The notes: generated from the letters alone by a model not told the origin. A stretch of 64,000 nucleotides of DNA from GCA-003244245 sp050699715 (GCA_050699715.1 JBOHFR010000018.1:12950-76949); one strand, 5' to 3'. Shown: positions 43,989 to 52,522, counted from the first letter of the stretch. Numbers and translations are program-made.

Positions 43989-44369
43989 TCAGTACGGGGA
44001 GCTCAAGTCCGGGAACATCGGGAAGTGCCGCACGTTTCGGGTCAGCACCGTGCGGTCGAGGATCCGCGCTGTGGCCGCGATCAGCAGGTCGGCGGTGTCG
44101 ATGCCGCAGTGGCTCGGCAGCCATCGACGCCCGAGCCAGCCGGCTTCCTCGGCAGTGTCCTCGTTGACCTGGTGCCATTCGAACGCGTCCAGTAGCTCCC
44201 GGGTCGGTTGCTCCTCGTGGGGGCGCATCCCAGCGAGGATCTCGGCCCGGACCACCACGCTCGAGTGCAGGACCGCGCTGTGGCGTAGATCCTCGAGGAC
44301 CCGGGTGGCAGGCGCGAGCCCGCGCAGGACGTCGACGAGCACCGAGGTGTCCACCAGCACGCCTGTCAT
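43989..44369 (-). CDS. VapC-type PIN-domain toxin
   Basis: 126 residues. VLVDTSVLVDVLRG holds the first Asp, RAEILAGMRP the Glu, GIDTADLLIAATARIL the third acidic residue, and LTRNVRHFPMFPDL is the usual VapC C-terminal RNxxHFP motif. The ATG overlaps the antitoxin stop by four bases. Confidence 0.9.
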   Translation of the reverse strand: MTGVLVDTSVLVDVLRGLAPATRVLEDLRHSAVLHSSVVVRAEILAGMRPHEEQPTRELLDAFEWHQVNEDTAEEAGWLGRRWLPSHCGIDTADLLIAATARILDRTVLTRNVRHFPMFPDLSSPY

Positions 44370-44614
44370 GCGTCGGCGAGTCGGCGTCCCGAGCGCATTC
44401 GCTCGACGTAGGTCTCTCCGGTCTCGTTCCGGTCGGCCCAGGCTCCGGCTCCGGCGCGAAGGCGGCTCAGGTCATGCTCGAGATCCCGGTCGCCGCCGTA
44501 ACACTGATCGACCGCTTGCCGCACCAGCTCTGACAGCGACAGCCCGCTCTCGGCCGACTTCGCGTCCAGTATCCGTTTCTGATTCTCCGTGAGCGAGATC
44601 TGGGTACGCAACAT
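44366..44614 (-). CDS. Ribbon-helix-helix antitoxin (VapB-like)
   Basis: 82 residues. LRTQISLTENQKRILDAKSAESGLSLSELVRQAV is a ribbon-helix-helix domain (beta strand then two helices, key S-x-S-E-L-V-R). The acidic-basic tail binds the toxin. No Shine-Dalgarno precedes the ATG; a 16-bp palindrome with an embedded TAATAT abuts it. Confidence 0.88.
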   Translation of the reverse strand: MLRTQISLTENQKRILDAKSAESGLSLSELVRQAVDQCYGGDRDLEHDLSRLRAGAGAWADRNETGETYVERMRSGRRLADA

Positions 44615-44630
44615 GATGTAATATTACATC
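44615..44630 (-). promoter_or_regulatory. 16-bp perfect palindrome abutting the vapB start
   Basis: GATGTAATATTACATC is a perfect palindrome immediately upstream of the ATG. TAATAT inside it fits a -10 hexamer ending six bases before the start codon. This implies a leaderless mRNA whose promoter is directly covered by the operator. Confidence 0.65.
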
Positions 44631-44663
44631 GTCACAGTCCGGTGAGCGGCCGCAAAGTGAGAC

Positions 44664-46115
44664 TCACGACCCCCAGGCTGAGACGACGTCGCCGGGTCCC
44701 CACACGAGGTCAACCAGGTCGGGATCCAGACCTGGAGTGGTTCCGGAGAGGCTCACCACGGCCAGTCCGGTGGTGTCGGGTGCGAAGCCGGGTACCTGGG
44801 CGGCACCTCGTACGAGGTCGGCAAGGTCGTGACCGTCGAAGGGGGTGGCCAACCACTTGATCGACCCGGCGAAGAGGATCCGTTGCGCGACCGGCGGCCG
44901 GTCGGCTCCGACCAGGTCGATCTCGGGATTGAACTGCCGGTTCCACCAGCCTCCGACGGTGTCGAGATCGGGCCAGGGCAGCTCACCGGCTGCGGCGGCG
45001 AGCTCGAGCGTCTGGCGGACCAGTGGTTCGACCGCTCGGCCACGCCACGTGGCCCATCGTCGCCGTACTACCCGGAAGGCCACCTCCGGTCGTCCACGGC
45101 GGGCCTGTTCGTGCGCGGACCGCAGGGCCGCCAAGTACAGCCGGAGGTTGCTGTCGGCGACCCGGTACAGGGCCGGCTTGCCGGGTCGGGTCGACAGCGG
45201 CTCGTCGACCGTGAGCACCCGTTTGTCCTCGACCAGCCGGCGCAGCAGCGGTGACAGCGATCCCGACGGGATCGCCCCTTGCCGACCCCCCGCGGCTGCG
45301 GCGATGGTGGCGTGCGTCCGATCGCCACCTCCCACTGCCTCCAGCACGCGTCGTGCCTGATCGGCGGCGGGGAACTCGGCCATGAGCGCAGACTCGGGCA
45401 CGCTGAACAGCGGGGCGGCCGGGTCGGCGCACTCAGCCTCAAGGAACGACAGCGCGGGTGTGCCGTGCGGCCAGCTCCGCAGAATGCCGGGCAGCCCGCC
45501 CGAGACGAGGTGGGCGTCGATCGCGTCGGCCGGGCCCAGACCGGTTGCGGTGGCGGTCTCGGCCACCGTGAGCGGACCGAGAACGAGATTGTCGGCCCGC
45601 CCGAAGAACGGGCGGTCGTAGGCGGTGAGGCGGGCCATCATGTGGATGTCGCTGCCGAGCAGCAGCATCAGCACGGGGTGCCCGCTCAGCAGCCGGTCCC
45701 AGGCCGTCTGTAGTGCACCATCGAAGACAGCGTCCTGCTCGGCCAGCCAGGGCAGCTCGTCCAGCACGACGATGCACGGCGTGGTCGGCAGCACTGCGGC
45801 CAGCACCCGGAAGGCGTCTGGCCAGCTACCCGACCCGTTCGTCGCGACGAGCTCGCGATCGGTGGGCAGCGAGGAGTCCCTCAGATCGGCCAGAAAGGCG
45901 GCCACCGACTCGACCGGCGAGGCCCCCTTGGTCGCAGCGAAGTACAGGTATGGCACCTCGGCCCGGTCGCAGAACTCCTGCACGAGCCGGGACTTGCCGA
46001 CCTGACGCCGGCCACGGAGGGCGACTGCCGTCGCCGAACCCGAAGCAGCGACGTGGCCCAAGCGCTTTCCCAGGAGAGAGAGCTCGCGGGATCGTCCGAT
46101 AAATGTAGTCGCCAT
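44664..46115 (-). CDS. AAA+ ATPase with DUF234 C-terminal domain
   Basis: 483 residues. The N-terminal ATPase opens FIGRSRELSLLGKRL and has Walker A RGRRQVGKSRL near 35-42, Walker B CIVVLDELPWL near 113, and an Arg-rich sensor region. A winged-helix segment follows (about 275-320), then DUF234 with a PD-(D/E)XK-like core (FNPEIDLVGADR ... ILFAGSIKW). These archaeal-type ATPases are found in bacteria and archaea without a settled role. Two ATGTAG-N7-CTAC dyads cover the start, and no Shine-Dalgarno is seen. Confidence 0.82.
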   Translation of the reverse strand: MATTFIGRSRELSLLGKRLGHVAASGSATAVALRGRRQVGKSRLVQEFCDRAEVPYLYFAATKGASPVESVAAFLADLRDSSLPTDRELVATNGSGSWPDAFRVLAAVLPTTPCIVVLDELPWLAEQDAVFDGALQTAWDRLLSGHPVLMLLLGSDIHMMARLTAYDRPFFGRADNLVLGPLTVAETATATGLGPADAIDAHLVSGGLPGILRSWPHGTPALSFLEAECADPAAPLFSVPESALMAEFPAADQARRVLEAVGGGDRTHATIAAAAGGRQGAIPSGSLSPLLRRLVEDKRVLTVDEPLSTRPGKPALYRVADSNLRLYLAALRSAHEQARRGRPEVAFRVVRRRWATWRGRAVEPLVRQTLELAAAAGELPWPDLDTVGGWWNRQFNPEIDLVGADRPPVAQRILFAGSIKWLATPFDGHDLADLVRGAAQVPGFAPDTTGLAVVSLSGTTPGLDPDLVDLVWGPGDVVSAWGS

Positions 46116-46151
46116 CTACGTAGCTTATCGTTATGTAGAGCCGAACTACAT
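46103..46151 (-). promoter_or_regulatory. Two 19-bp dyads over the ATPase start
   Basis: ATGTAG-N7-CTACGT at 46103-46121 and ATGTAG-N7-CTACAT at 46133-46151 are 30 bp apart. The first covers the start codon at 46115. On the coding strand TAAGCT ends six bases before the ATG, consistent with a leaderless start. The sites are likely binding sites of a repressor, perhaps the ATPase's own winged helix. Confidence 0.55.
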
Positions 46152-46160
46152 TCGACGTGG

Positions 46161-46298
46161 TCAGCGGCGTGGGGGAGAGGGCGCGGAGGTTTCCCAGGCG
46201 CGGGCGTAGCGACGGGCGCCTGGGTGGGCGTCGCGGCTGCGGTAGACGATGTAGGGGCGGGTCAGGTAGCCCAGGGGTGCGCTGAAGACGTGCACCAG
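46161..46298 (-). pseudogene. Third copy of the narI 3' end
   Basis: The minus frame reads LVHVFSAPLGYLTRPYIVYR and SRDAHPGARRYARAWETSA, nearly identical to the last 45 residues of intact narI (52997-53737). Homology stops at about 46298 in the middle of the narI coding sequence. The oxygenase cassette begins 45 bases further on, transcribed the other way. Confidence 0.85.
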
Positions 46299-46342
46299 GC
46301 CTCCATAATCCCGAAACTTCAGTTGTCCCAGGGGGCGCAACA

Positions 46343-47635
46343 GTGAGCACGGAGTGGATTCCCAACACAGCCTTCTGGACCAGCGAGTTCCCCTCACGGA
46401 CCGTCGGCCGCACCATACCGGAGCTGTTCAAGCAGCTGTTTCCGCCAGCTGTCGTCGACGCCCACGACGTGCTCGATGGCCTACGCGCGCTGCGTGAGGC
46501 GAAGCTCGCGACGACGGGCACGACCGCCAAGGCTCGAGTCTACGTTGGAGAGGACCGGCGCGACGACCTCGTCGACCACGTCTTGGCGGCCGACGCCTGG
46601 CCGGACAATGACGACTTCGTCGCCGGGATGCAGTCGCTCGTCGGCGCCGAACGGTTCAGCCTCATCGTCAACAACCTCGAGACGACCAGCGAGCGCCTGT
46701 CGGCTGGCTTCGGACAGCTACTCGGGTCGGTGTTCGAAGGCTGGGGCGTTCCGGCTGGCGGAGCCGAGCAGGTGGCGTTCATCGGTAACTACTCCGGTAC
46801 GGCCTTCGGCGTTCACGAAGGTTACGAGGACGCGTTCCTCGTCCACCTCGGCCCCGGCGTCAAGAACTTCTATTGCTGGTCGCCGGAGGTGTATGAGAAG
46901 CAGACCGGCTCGACCCGGCCGCTGTTCGGCGACTACACCTGGCTGCTGCAGCACGGCCAGCTTTTCGTGCTCGAACCCGGAGATGTCCTGTTCCTCCCCC
47001 GGCGGGTGTTCCACGTCGGCATGCAGTCGGAGTTCTCCGTGTCCGTGGCGATCCCCCTCTACACGTATCCGGACATCCGCCTGCTCAGGTTCGCCGTGAT
47101 GCCCGAAGTGCTCGACGCGGCCCTGGACAACGAGGCTGGCGGCATGTTTGAGCCGTCGCCGATGCACGACCTGTCCGCGGGCTGGCGGCCGGCCGTTGAC
47201 CGGCTGTCTCCGCTGATGCTCAGCGCCCTCGGGAAGGCGACCGCGGGGCTGGACGGTCTACTGTCCGCAGCGCTGAGCCGGAGATGGCACGCGATGCTCA
47301 GTAACGGAGGCTGGGAGGTGGTCGACCTCGACCTTGCCCGCGACGCCGCCGTCGCAGCGCACTCCGACGAGCTGATCGCCCCCGGGGCCGCAGTGCGTCT
47401 GCGGGCGCCGTACCAGATCCGCCTCGATGAGACAGGCCGCGCATATCTGCGCGGTGCCGCTGTCGCTGCACCGCACGGTCCGTTTCCCTGTCCACTCGTC
47501 GCCCGGTTCAACTCCGGCGATCATGTCGAACTGCCGGACGATCCCGCCATGCTGGCCGAGGTCCGGGCACTCGCCGCGACCGGCGGCATTCAGGTAGGGC
47601 CGTTCTCTGACGGTATCGAAAAGGAGCAAGACTAG
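46343..47635 (+). CDS. JmjC/cupin-type oxygenase-like protein
   Basis: 430 residues. The central part (about 100-245) has the cupin/JmjC layout of ribosomal-oxygenase-like proteins: NLETTSERLSAGFGQLLGSVF, then VAFIGNYSGTAFGVHEGYEDAFLVHL with H158 and E162/D163, and FVLEPGDVLFLPRRVFHVG with H224. These are candidate Fe(II) ligands, although the strict HxD spacing is not seen, so catalysis is not certain. The C-terminal 150 residues (from about 280) resemble a helical/winged domain of the ROX type. The GTG has AGGGGG at seven bases. It begins a three-gene operon with a diiron-type protein and a GFA-like protein. Confidence 0.68.
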   Translation: MSTEWIPNTAFWTSEFPSRTVGRTIPELFKQLFPPAVVDAHDVLDGLRALREAKLATTGTTAKARVYVGEDRRDDLVDHVLAADAWPDNDDFVAGMQSLVGAERFSLIVNNLETTSERLSAGFGQLLGSVFEGWGVPAGGAEQVAFIGNYSGTAFGVHEGYEDAFLVHLGPGVKNFYCWSPEVYEKQTGSTRPLFGDYTWLLQHGQLFVLEPGDVLFLPRRVFHVGMQSEFSVSVAIPLYTYPDIRLLRFAVMPEVLDAALDNEAGGMFEPSPMHDLSAGWRPAVDRLSPLMLSALGKATAGLDGLLSAALSRRWHAMLSNGGWEVVDLDLARDAAVAAHSDELIAPGAAVRLRAPYQIRLDETGRAYLRGAAVAAPHGPFPCPLVARFNSGDHVELPDDPAMLAEVRALAATGGIQVGPFSDGIEKEQD

Positions 47636-48465
47636 TGCGCGCGTCGAATTCACTGGTTCACGCCTACCTTGAGAAGTTCCCTGAGACGAAGGCGTGTATC
47701 CACGCGACGCTCAACGGCGAATTCGACCTCGGGAACTCCCTGGTCGACGACCACCTCGCGCCCATGATGGACTGGGTGTACGCCCGGATCAACGATGACG
47801 TGGCGCCCAGGCGTCTCACCGCACCACAGGCCCTGCTGTTCATCGAGGAACTCTCGGTGTTCGCACGGTACAACTCCCAATTTCTACGTCAGGCGGCGGT
47901 CTCGGTAGAGGGCGCGTGCTTCGAATTGGCCCAGGAGTTCCGGCGGAATCACCTTGAGGAGGGCGGCGAGCGCGGTAGGACCCCGGCGCATTATGTGCTT
48001 TATTCAACTGCGCTTCTGAGTGATCTCGGCGTGATGGTCAACGGCCACGTGCCGGCACCCGAGACCCACACACTCCTGACGCTCCACAACCTGCTGGTCA
48101 CCTCGCACTCCCCGAGTACGATCTGCGGCGGCTACTACGCCACCGAAGGCGTCGCGATTAACGAGACGGTCCTGCTCAAAGCCATCACCGACCGGTACGG
48201 TGAGCTGACCGTCGGCGCCAGCGGTACAGCGCTGGGGAAGCTGGACTACTACTATTCCCTCCACCTCGACGATGAGCACGAGGCAGCCTCCGGCGGGGGT
48301 CTGAGCGTCGAAGCCGAACACATCGAGGGCATCGCCCAGTTCATCAGAAAGAGCGAAGTATTCAACCTCAACCTTCCGCAGGTGTGCGACGGCTTCCTTC
48401 AGATCATGGAAGGTATGACATACTGGTGGTCGGAACTTATTTCAAGATCCAGAAAGGTGACTTAA
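47635..48465 (+). CDS. Haem-oxygenase-like diiron protein (DUF3865/CADD-like)
   Basis: 276 residues, all helical. The fold resembles DUF3865/CADD/TenA-type proteins, many of which are haem-oxygenase-like diiron oxidases. Candidate ligands are E71/E72 (FIEELSVFARYN), E101 and H106 (ELAQEFRRNHLEE), E171/E177 (YYATEGVAINE), H210, D212/D213 and H215 (YYSLHLDDEHEA), and H229. The usual H-x3-D-x2-H spacing is not exact, so the metal site needs testing. The GTG shares one base with the previous stop (TAGTG), showing tight coupling. The reaction is unknown; family members cleave C-C or C-N bonds or hydroxylate amines and amino acids. Confidence 0.68.
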   Translation: MRASNSLVHAYLEKFPETKACIHATLNGEFDLGNSLVDDHLAPMMDWVYARINDDVAPRRLTAPQALLFIEELSVFARYNSQFLRQAAVSVEGACFELAQEFRRNHLEEGGERGRTPAHYVLYSTALLSDLGVMVNGHVPAPETHTLLTLHNLLVTSHSPSTICGGYYATEGVAINETVLLKAITDRYGELTVGASGTALGKLDYYYSLHLDDEHEAASGGGLSVEAEHIEGIAQFIRKSEVFNLNLPQVCDGFLQIMEGMTYWWSELISRSRKVT

Positions 48466-48882
48466 TTGGCTACGGAAGACGAGCGCATCCGCACCGGCGG
48501 CTGTCTCTGCGGGAACATCCGGTACACGGTTTCCGGGCCTCCCGACTATCCCCATGTCTGCAGCTGCCCGCACTGCCAGCGCCTGTCCGGCAGCCCCATG
48601 ATGTCGTGGGTGGAGTTCCCCCTCGCCGGATTCAAATGGACTGGGCCCGGCGGCGAGCCTTCGTGGTACTACACGTATCCGGACTCCAAGCGCGGGTTCT
48701 GCGGGGTGTGCGGCAGCCAGGTCTGCGCCCAAGACGACGGAGCCGACAGCATCTGTATGACGATGTCAGGCCTGGACGACCCCGGTGAGTTCGGCCCGGT
48801 CGCACAAAGCTTCAAAGAGAACGGCGTCTCGTGGTTGCCGCGCGTTCCGTGGAACGTCCCGGCCGCAGACCAGGCTGTCTGA
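48466..48882 (+). CDS. GFA/CENP-V-family zinc protein
   Basis: 138 residues. The two zinc sites of the family are intact: GGCLCGNIRY and CSCPHCQRLSG, and GFCGVCGSQVC. Named for glutathione-dependent formaldehyde activation, most members have other or unknown roles. The TTG start follows the previous stop without a gap, so it is in the operon of the diiron-type protein. The genome makes mycothiol, so a glutathione role is unlikely. Confidence 0.85.
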   Translation: MATEDERIRTGGCLCGNIRYTVSGPPDYPHVCSCPHCQRLSGSPMMSWVEFPLAGFKWTGPGGEPSWYYTYPDSKRGFCGVCGSQVCAQDDGADSICMTMSGLDDPGEFGPVAQSFKENGVSWLPRVPWNVPAADQAV

Positions 48883-49079
48883 CGCCGGGACCCAGTTGCG
48901 GTGCCCGTGTGCGCAGCGAGGGCAACAGCGCCAGGGCGGGGTGGGGTTGATGCCTCGTCATTGTCGAACCCTGGGACGGGCAGGAACACCGGGGTTGCGG
49001 GGACCACGCCGTTGGGAGGCGGCAGGCGGAGACCGAGGAACCCACTACGGTCGCGTAAACACCGTCGTTCCCGGGGTGC

Positions 49080-49270
49080 AGAGGACAACGGCGAATCGCC
49101 ACGTTGGTAGGGCCGAACGCAGTGCACAAGTAGTTCGCGTCCTGGCCGAGCCGGCGCGCGCACTGCTCGGCCTCGGCCAGGGAAAGTCGTGGCGTCAGTA
49201 CGGTTGTCGTGGCGGGCGGTCGCCACCGTACCGACCAGCTGCAACGTGCCGTGCGCCGGTGGCAGTGTAG
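49080..49270 (-). pseudogene. Fragment of an HTH/TPR regulator
   Basis: The minus strand reads TLQLVGTVATARHDN in one frame and AEAEQCARRLGQDANYLC plus TAFGPTNVAIRR in another, the TPR-like region of actinobacterial XRE-type regulators. No HTH part is present and the ends run into noise. The rest of 48883-49526 shows no gene. It is the third fragment of this regulator type in the window. Confidence 0.55.
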
Positions 49271-49526
49271 CCCGTCGTCGGTGTCTACGCCGTACTGCTG
49301 AGACGCGGTCAGCGAGTCGGTGACAGCAGTGGAAGCCGGCGAGTCAACCAGGATTATCGGGACCACTGGTAGCGCTCCCACTCGCTCGCGATCTCCTGCT
49401 CCAGTCCGTCGAGGCGGATAGGGTCGCCGGGCTGGCGCCATGCAACAAGTCCATCATGGGTACGTTCACCGGTGAGGAGTGTCTTCCTGCGCTGAGAGCC
49501 GAAAGTAGTGTGAGACCATAGAGCTC

Positions 49527-50243
49527 GTGACAGTGAGCCCGCACCAGCCCTCCCTCATCCTCTGGGATATAGACCGCACACTCGTCACTACCGGCGAGGT
49601 CAGTCGTGAGATTTACGAGAGCGCGTTTGAGGAGGTTGTTGGTCGGCCGCTGTGTGAGCTGACCGACATGGCCGGCCGTACTGAGCAAGCGATTCTCGTT
49701 GATACCTTGAAGCTGCATGGCGTTGCGAATCCTGAGAGTAAGCTCGATGACTTCTATGTGGCGCTTGCCAACGCTGCTGACAAGTTGCGTGATCGCATGC
49801 ACGCAGCTGGGCATCGGCTGCCTGGTGTCGAGAGGGCACTTGTGGCACTGGCGAAGCTGAACGTGGTACAGACGGTTGCGACTGGCAACATCAAGCCGAT
49901 TGCGGTGACGAAGCTTGAGGTGTTCAATCTTTCAGGGTACATGGACTTCGAGGTTGGTGGCTATGGCTCGGATGGTGATACCCGTCCACCGCTCATTCTC
50001 CAGGCATGGCAACGTGCGCAGCATAAATACGGTCTAGTTTTCGAAGCGGATCGTGTAGTGGTTATTGGCGATACGCCGTTGGACGTGGCAGCTGCTCGCG
50101 AAGTTGGCGTCCGTGCTATCGGTGTAGCAACGGGCAGCAGCAGGATAGAAGATCTCGTGGCGGCGCAAGCCGACACGGTCTTCCCCGACTTGACGGATAC
50201 TGAGGCGGTCGTCCGGGCACTCTGTCCGGGAGCACTCGCATGA
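49527..50243 (+). CDS. HAD-family phosphatase (phosphoglycolate phosphatase-like)
   Basis: 238 residues. HAD motif I is LILWDIDRTLVTTG (nucleophile and acid Asp), motif II VATGNIK, and motif IV VVVIGDTPLDVAAAREVG; the cap domain lies between residues 25 and 95. It hydrolyses a small phosphate ester. The codon use is less GC-rich than the neighbours (many AT-ending codons), which suggests a separate origin. The start is GTG. Confidence 0.85.
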   Translation: MTVSPHQPSLILWDIDRTLVTTGEVSREIYESAFEEVVGRPLCELTDMAGRTEQAILVDTLKLHGVANPESKLDDFYVALANAADKLRDRMHAAGHRLPGVERALVALAKLNVVQTVATGNIKPIAVTKLEVFNLSGYMDFEVGGYGSDGDTRPPLILQAWQRAQHKYGLVFEADRVVVIGDTPLDVAAAREVGVRAIGVATGSSRIEDLVAAQADTVFPDLTDTEAVVRALCPGALA

Positions 50244-51717
50244 TTAGTTCACCGAGGAACGTTGCGCCGCGGTGGCAGCATAGAGTTCCCGGAAGTCGCG
50301 GGCGGGCTTGGTGGCGGCGAACGGATCTAGTGCGTCGTGGAACTCTCCAAGGCGTTCGACCACGCGGGCAGAGCCAATCGCTTCGCTGAGCGCAGCAGCC
50401 TCTGTAGCTACTTCACAGGCTCGCTCGACTTCGCTTTGCAGCAGATAACACCGAGCCAGCCGTACCAGATAATGCACCCGATCGCGAACGCGATGCGGAG
50501 CCTTCTGCGCCAAGAGATCGAGAGCTCTCGTCAGTGCCGTGCATGCTTTGGTGGCCATGTCGAGATCGAGGTAACAAGCGCCTTCTTGAGCCGCAACCTC
50601 GATGTCGTCAACATACGAAATCCACAGCGGTTCTTCTCGTTGTCCCGCACTGCTAAATGCTATGCGCATCTCATCAAGAACGCGTAGGCAGTCGTCGGTG
50701 TGGTGCAGGCCAGCATGTGCACGGGCAAGACGAGTGGTAAGCATGGTTTTGGTCAGTGGCGTCAAGCTGCCGTTGCCGACGGCGGACGCTGTCTGCGCCA
50801 ACGGCAAAGCTGGCCCAAGGCGCCCTCGATAGGTTTCCTGGAGGCTCAGGTAGGCCAGCGAGCTGGCGGCGAGCACTGGCAGTTCTGCCTCGTGCGCAGC
50901 ATAGACCGCAGTCGTGAGATAGCGGCGGGCCGCTGCATGACGGTTACCATCAAGAGCGAGCCATCCAGTCATCTGGCTCAGCTGCCCAAAGGCGCCCAAT
51001 CCGTCCGCTGGTTCCTGCTGGACGCTGACACCAAGGCGCGCCACGTACCGCGCCATCGGCAGATAGAGCACATCGCCACCAAGCTCGTCGTCCAACTGCA
51101 GGAAGAGTTTGAGCAGTACTTCCGCGCGTCCGGCGAGAGAAACACCTATCGAGGGCCGCGACGCCAACGCCAGTAATATCATCCTTGGCGAGTGCGGGGA
51201 GGCGATCAGCGGTCAGGCTGTTCAGTAGCGCTGTCAACTCAAAGCTGTCCTCGTCGGCCGTTGCAGGCGCAGCTTGGTCATTGTGCCTGCCCAGCGCTGG
51301 CTGGCGGGTTTGGCCGGGCATGTCGAACCACAGGAGTTCGGCGGGTATTCGCAGTACTCGTGCCCAGTAAACCAGGGTGTCCAGGTCGCGGATTGGTAGG
51401 CCGGTTTCGATTCGGCTGATTTGGGGTTGTCGCAGGCCCAGCCAGTGGCCGAGGAGTGGTTGGGAAATGCCGCTGGGTCCGTAGACCGCGTGGTGGTGTG
51501 GGTGCGTGCGGTAGGCACGGGCTATTCGGCCGATGTGTTGAGCGGTGAAGGCCTCGCGGAGTTGCTCGGTCCGCCAGAACTCGGCGGGTACTATCGGTGG
51601 GGCGATGAGTTTGTCCCGTGAGGTCTGCTGGCAGCGGGCGCACTGGCGCTCGTTGTTGTCCGCGGCCAGGTGGGTGCCGCAGCGGCAATAGCGGTGTCGT
51701 GCTGGCCGGGATCCCAT
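50244..51717 (-). pseudogene. Frameshifted HTH/TPR transcriptional regulator
   Basis: Two overlapping minus frames together make one regulator. The first (from 51717) opens with a Cys-rich zinc-ribbon-like segment (YCRCGTHLAADNNERQCARC), then an XRE helix-turn-helix (LLGHWLGLRQPQISRIETGL) and reaches DDITGVGVAALDRC. The second (51182-50244) continues SLAGRAEVLLKLFLQ and carries a TPR-like domain of about 300 residues. The join requires a frame change near 51150-51182. It may be a true inactivation, a sequencing error, or programmed. Confidence 0.72.
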
Positions 51718-52137
51718 GGCGCCCCCTCGCGGTGATGATCGAGTCTGGGCGAGTGTAGCGGGCGTTGCTCACCCGTGGTCGAGGGCATGAGCAGGCAGGA
51801 TTGTCTCGGCTTCCGTTGTGGAGTGGATGCGCCCATCTGCCGCCCGGCATGCACCGGGACTTGGTTATCCGGTTCAGTGATCCTCCATGGCCCCAGGGCC
51901 GGGATGTCCGACCCGCCGGATGCGGTGGTGCTGCCGGTCTGCCCCCCGACGACGCCGCCCACGATGGGCGGCGGACCGGACCGACAGCTCTGCTCAGTCC
52001 ATGCCGGCTCTGGTGCTCGGCCCCGGCCTTGGGCGCCATCCCGGTGACGATGAGACGAGGACGAGCGGGCTGAGCATGGGGACAACGAGGGTGAACCGGT
52101 GGTCCAGGAGATGGTCGCCGTGGGCAAGGAGAGCCGC
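51718..52137. other. Spacer between divergent genes, no gene seen
   Basis: About 420 bases upstream of the frameshifted regulator and of the 70-residue protein. Open frames are antisense or low-complexity. AAGGAG at about 52126 is the ribosome site of the gene on the right. Confidence 0.35.
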
Positions 52138-52350
52138 ATGAAGCATACCAAGAGCAAGGCGCGGAGGGGTCTGGTGACTCGTCGTATTGTGTATGCGAGC
52201 CATCGGAGCCCGCATGCTCGGCACCAAGAGTTGAAGGTGGACATCCGGAGCGGGACGATAGTAGACATGGAATACGCGGCGGCATTGGTAGCCGCCCGCA
52301 CGCCCTTGCCGCTAGCTGATATAAAGATTGTCAAGATAGAAGCGGGCTAA
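52138..52350 (+). CDS. Small protein of unknown function
   Basis: 70 residues. It starts MKHTKSKARRGLVTRRIVY with a very basic end, then a mixed segment ending AAALVAARTPLPLADIKIV. AAGGAG lies six bases before the ATG, which favours it over an upstream GTG. No family is recognised. It could be a small regulator partner or toxin-like peptide. Confidence 0.45.
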   Translation: MKHTKSKARRGLVTRRIVYASHRSPHARHQELKVDIRSGTIVDMEYAAALVAARTPLPLADIKIVKIEAG

Positions 52351-52522
52351 GCGCCGCCGCCACTCGGGTGATCGGCGGTCCCGTCATCCCTGGTTCTGCT
52401 CTGTACCAAGATCACGCAGATTCTCACTGGGGAGCGATTTTAGCGTCGTGTAAGCCGTCCAGTCTGTTGCTCCCTGACCGGGCCGGGCGGCGTTACTGCC
52501 AGGAAGTGAGGAGTGAGGTTCT

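Noticed and set aside
51278..52285. 335-residue minus-strand frame rich in Pro/Arg/Thr
   Set aside because: Low-complexity frame overlapping the HTH part of the frameshifted regulator; no domain or start signal.
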